Source: Pseudomonadota bacterium (GTDB taxonomy: Bacteria > Pseudomonadota > Gammaproteobacteria > Steroidobacterales > Steroidobacteraceae). Taken from it: a stretch of 64,000 nucleotides of DNA. Every line of letters starts with the position of its first letter. The stretch's first letter is position 1. Positions 63,285-64,000 of the stretch are shown here, one piece after another. The notes beneath the pieces are model-generated. The model worked only from the letters and a program-made list of their open reading frames with translations. It ran no database searches and was not told the DNA's origin. Made by a program: the position numbers and the translations under genes. The stretch lies in assembly GCA_025356075.1 (NCBI GenBank), contig JANXUT010000064.1, positions 1 to 64,000 of the forward strand. Reading direction: 5' to 3'.

Positions 63285-64000
63285 TTACTGCAGCAGCTTC
63301 AGCACGCCCTGCGGCAGTGCGTTGGCCTGCGCCAGAATCGACGTACCGGCCTGCTGCAGGATCTGCGCGCGGGTCAGGTTCGAGGTTTCCGCCGCGAAGT
63401 CCGCGTCCTGGATCCGGCTGCGGGCAGCCGTGAGGTTGGTCGTGGTCGTACCCAAGCTCGCGATGGCCGAGGTGAAGCGGTTCTGGATCGCGCCGAAGGT
63501 GCCGCGCAGCGAGTCGATCGAGGTCAACGCCGAGTCGACCGCGAGGATGGCGCTGTTGGCGCCGCTCACCGTGAGCACGTTCTGCGCAGCCAGGCTGCTC
63601 GCCGCCTGCTGGTTCGATGCCGCAAACCCAAGCGCGGCCTGAGCACCGGCGTTGAGCTGCAGGCTCGCATTGGAGTCGAGCGTGACCTGGCCGCGGTAGA
63701 CGGCCGAAGTCGTGCCTGCCGCAGGGCTGCCCGCGCCCGTCGACGTCGTCGTCGACAGCACCGAGGAGACGACGCCAGCTGACGTCGAGGTACCGGCGCC
63801 CGTCACGGTCTCATTGAGCGCGATGTTGCGACCGTCAACCGCGGTCAGCACGAGGCCGCCCGAGGAATCCTGCGAGGCGATGACGCCCGTCTGGCTGCTG
63901 ACACCGTTGATCTGCGTGATCGCCGAGGCGATCGTCACGGTGCCGGCACCGGTGATGTTGCCGCTGTCGAGCGCGGACACGCCGTTGATCTGCAGGTTGT
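63285..64000 (-). CDS. fliC: Flagellin, C-terminal part (5' end outside window)
   Basis: About 238 residues are visible with the frame open to the window edge. The D0/D1 C-terminal signature is complete: IDSLRGTFGAIQNRFTSAIA, ARSRIQDADFAAETSNLTRA and QILQQAGTSILAQANALPQG. The upstream part is Thr/Gly/Ala-rich central domain (VYRGQVTLDSNASLQLNAGA). Filament subunit exported with the help of FliS. Confidence 0.96.
   Translation of the reverse strand, partial: NLQINGVSALDSGNITGAGTVTIASAITQINGVSSQTGVIASQDSSGGLVLTAVDGRNIALNETVTGAGTSTSAGVVSSVLSTTTSTGAGSPAAGTTSAVYRGQVTLDSNASLQLNAGAQAALGFAASNQQAASSLAAQNVLTVSGANSAILAVDSALTSIDSLRGTFGAIQNRFTSAIASLGTTTTNLTAARSRIQDADFAAETSNLTRAQILQQAGTSILAQANALPQGVLKLLQ

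Overview
The window looks like chromosome from a GC-rich, motile gammaproteobacterium. The evidence is the fleQ/fleSR-type polar flagellar regulators, sigma-54 promoters, FKBP proteins of the Mip/FklB type, and gene style close to Nevskiales/Steroidobacter/Xanthomonas relatives. No rRNA, tRNA or CRISPR array was seen. Almost everything is on the minus strand. Exceptions are one FKBP gene, one NarL-type regulator, one transposase and one small lipoprotein.

Layout. 1-3364: a porin-like protein, a small PstS-like periplasmic protein, a sensor kinase and a response regulator (cut by the window edge) in one overlapping operon. 3928-5751: two divergent FKBP-type prolyl isomerases. 5770-10973: a run of exported proteins: a cytochrome c fused to a periplasmic binding fold, two paralogous LolA-like proteins, two small exported proteins sharing a VSPY motif, and a Spy-like protein. 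11044-25623: an apparent operon of a SCO1-like copper chaperone, two multicopper-oxidase-like proteins and a 3516-residue exported giant, closed by a compound hairpin. 25925-35620: an eleven-gene type II secretion/type IV pilus hybrid system (GspG, F, E, PilM/N/O/P-like, a secretin with a cohesin-like tail, three minor pseudopilins). 35928-39444: a NarX-like kinase, a lytic transglycosylase and a divergent NarL-like regulator. 39446-41460: an IS1634-family insertion sequence with a 6-bp target duplication. 41523-47983: a translationally coupled pair, a 1419-residue cytochrome with 38 CXXCH motifs plus one CX3CH, and a TPR/outer-membrane beta-barrel protein. 48263-48865: a lipoprotein. 48873-64000: a flagellar cluster, flagellin (partial)-flaG-fliD-fliS-fliT-PilZ-fleQ-fleS-fleR-fliE-F-G-H-I-J-K.

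How the parts may work together. The strongest candidate for an undescribed system is the segment from about 5.8 to 48 kb. It combines a giant multihaem cytochrome with its own barrel partner, a copper-protein operon with a giant secreted protein, and a dedicated secretion machine. This resembles in outline the Geobacter arrangement in which the pseudopilin OxpG system is needed to export the multicopper protein OmpB. My inference is an extracellular electron-transfer or metal-oxidation module, but substrate and direction of electron flow cannot be read from sequence. The flagellar part is conventional, and two near-consensus sigma-54 promoters are visible in front of fleSR and fliD.
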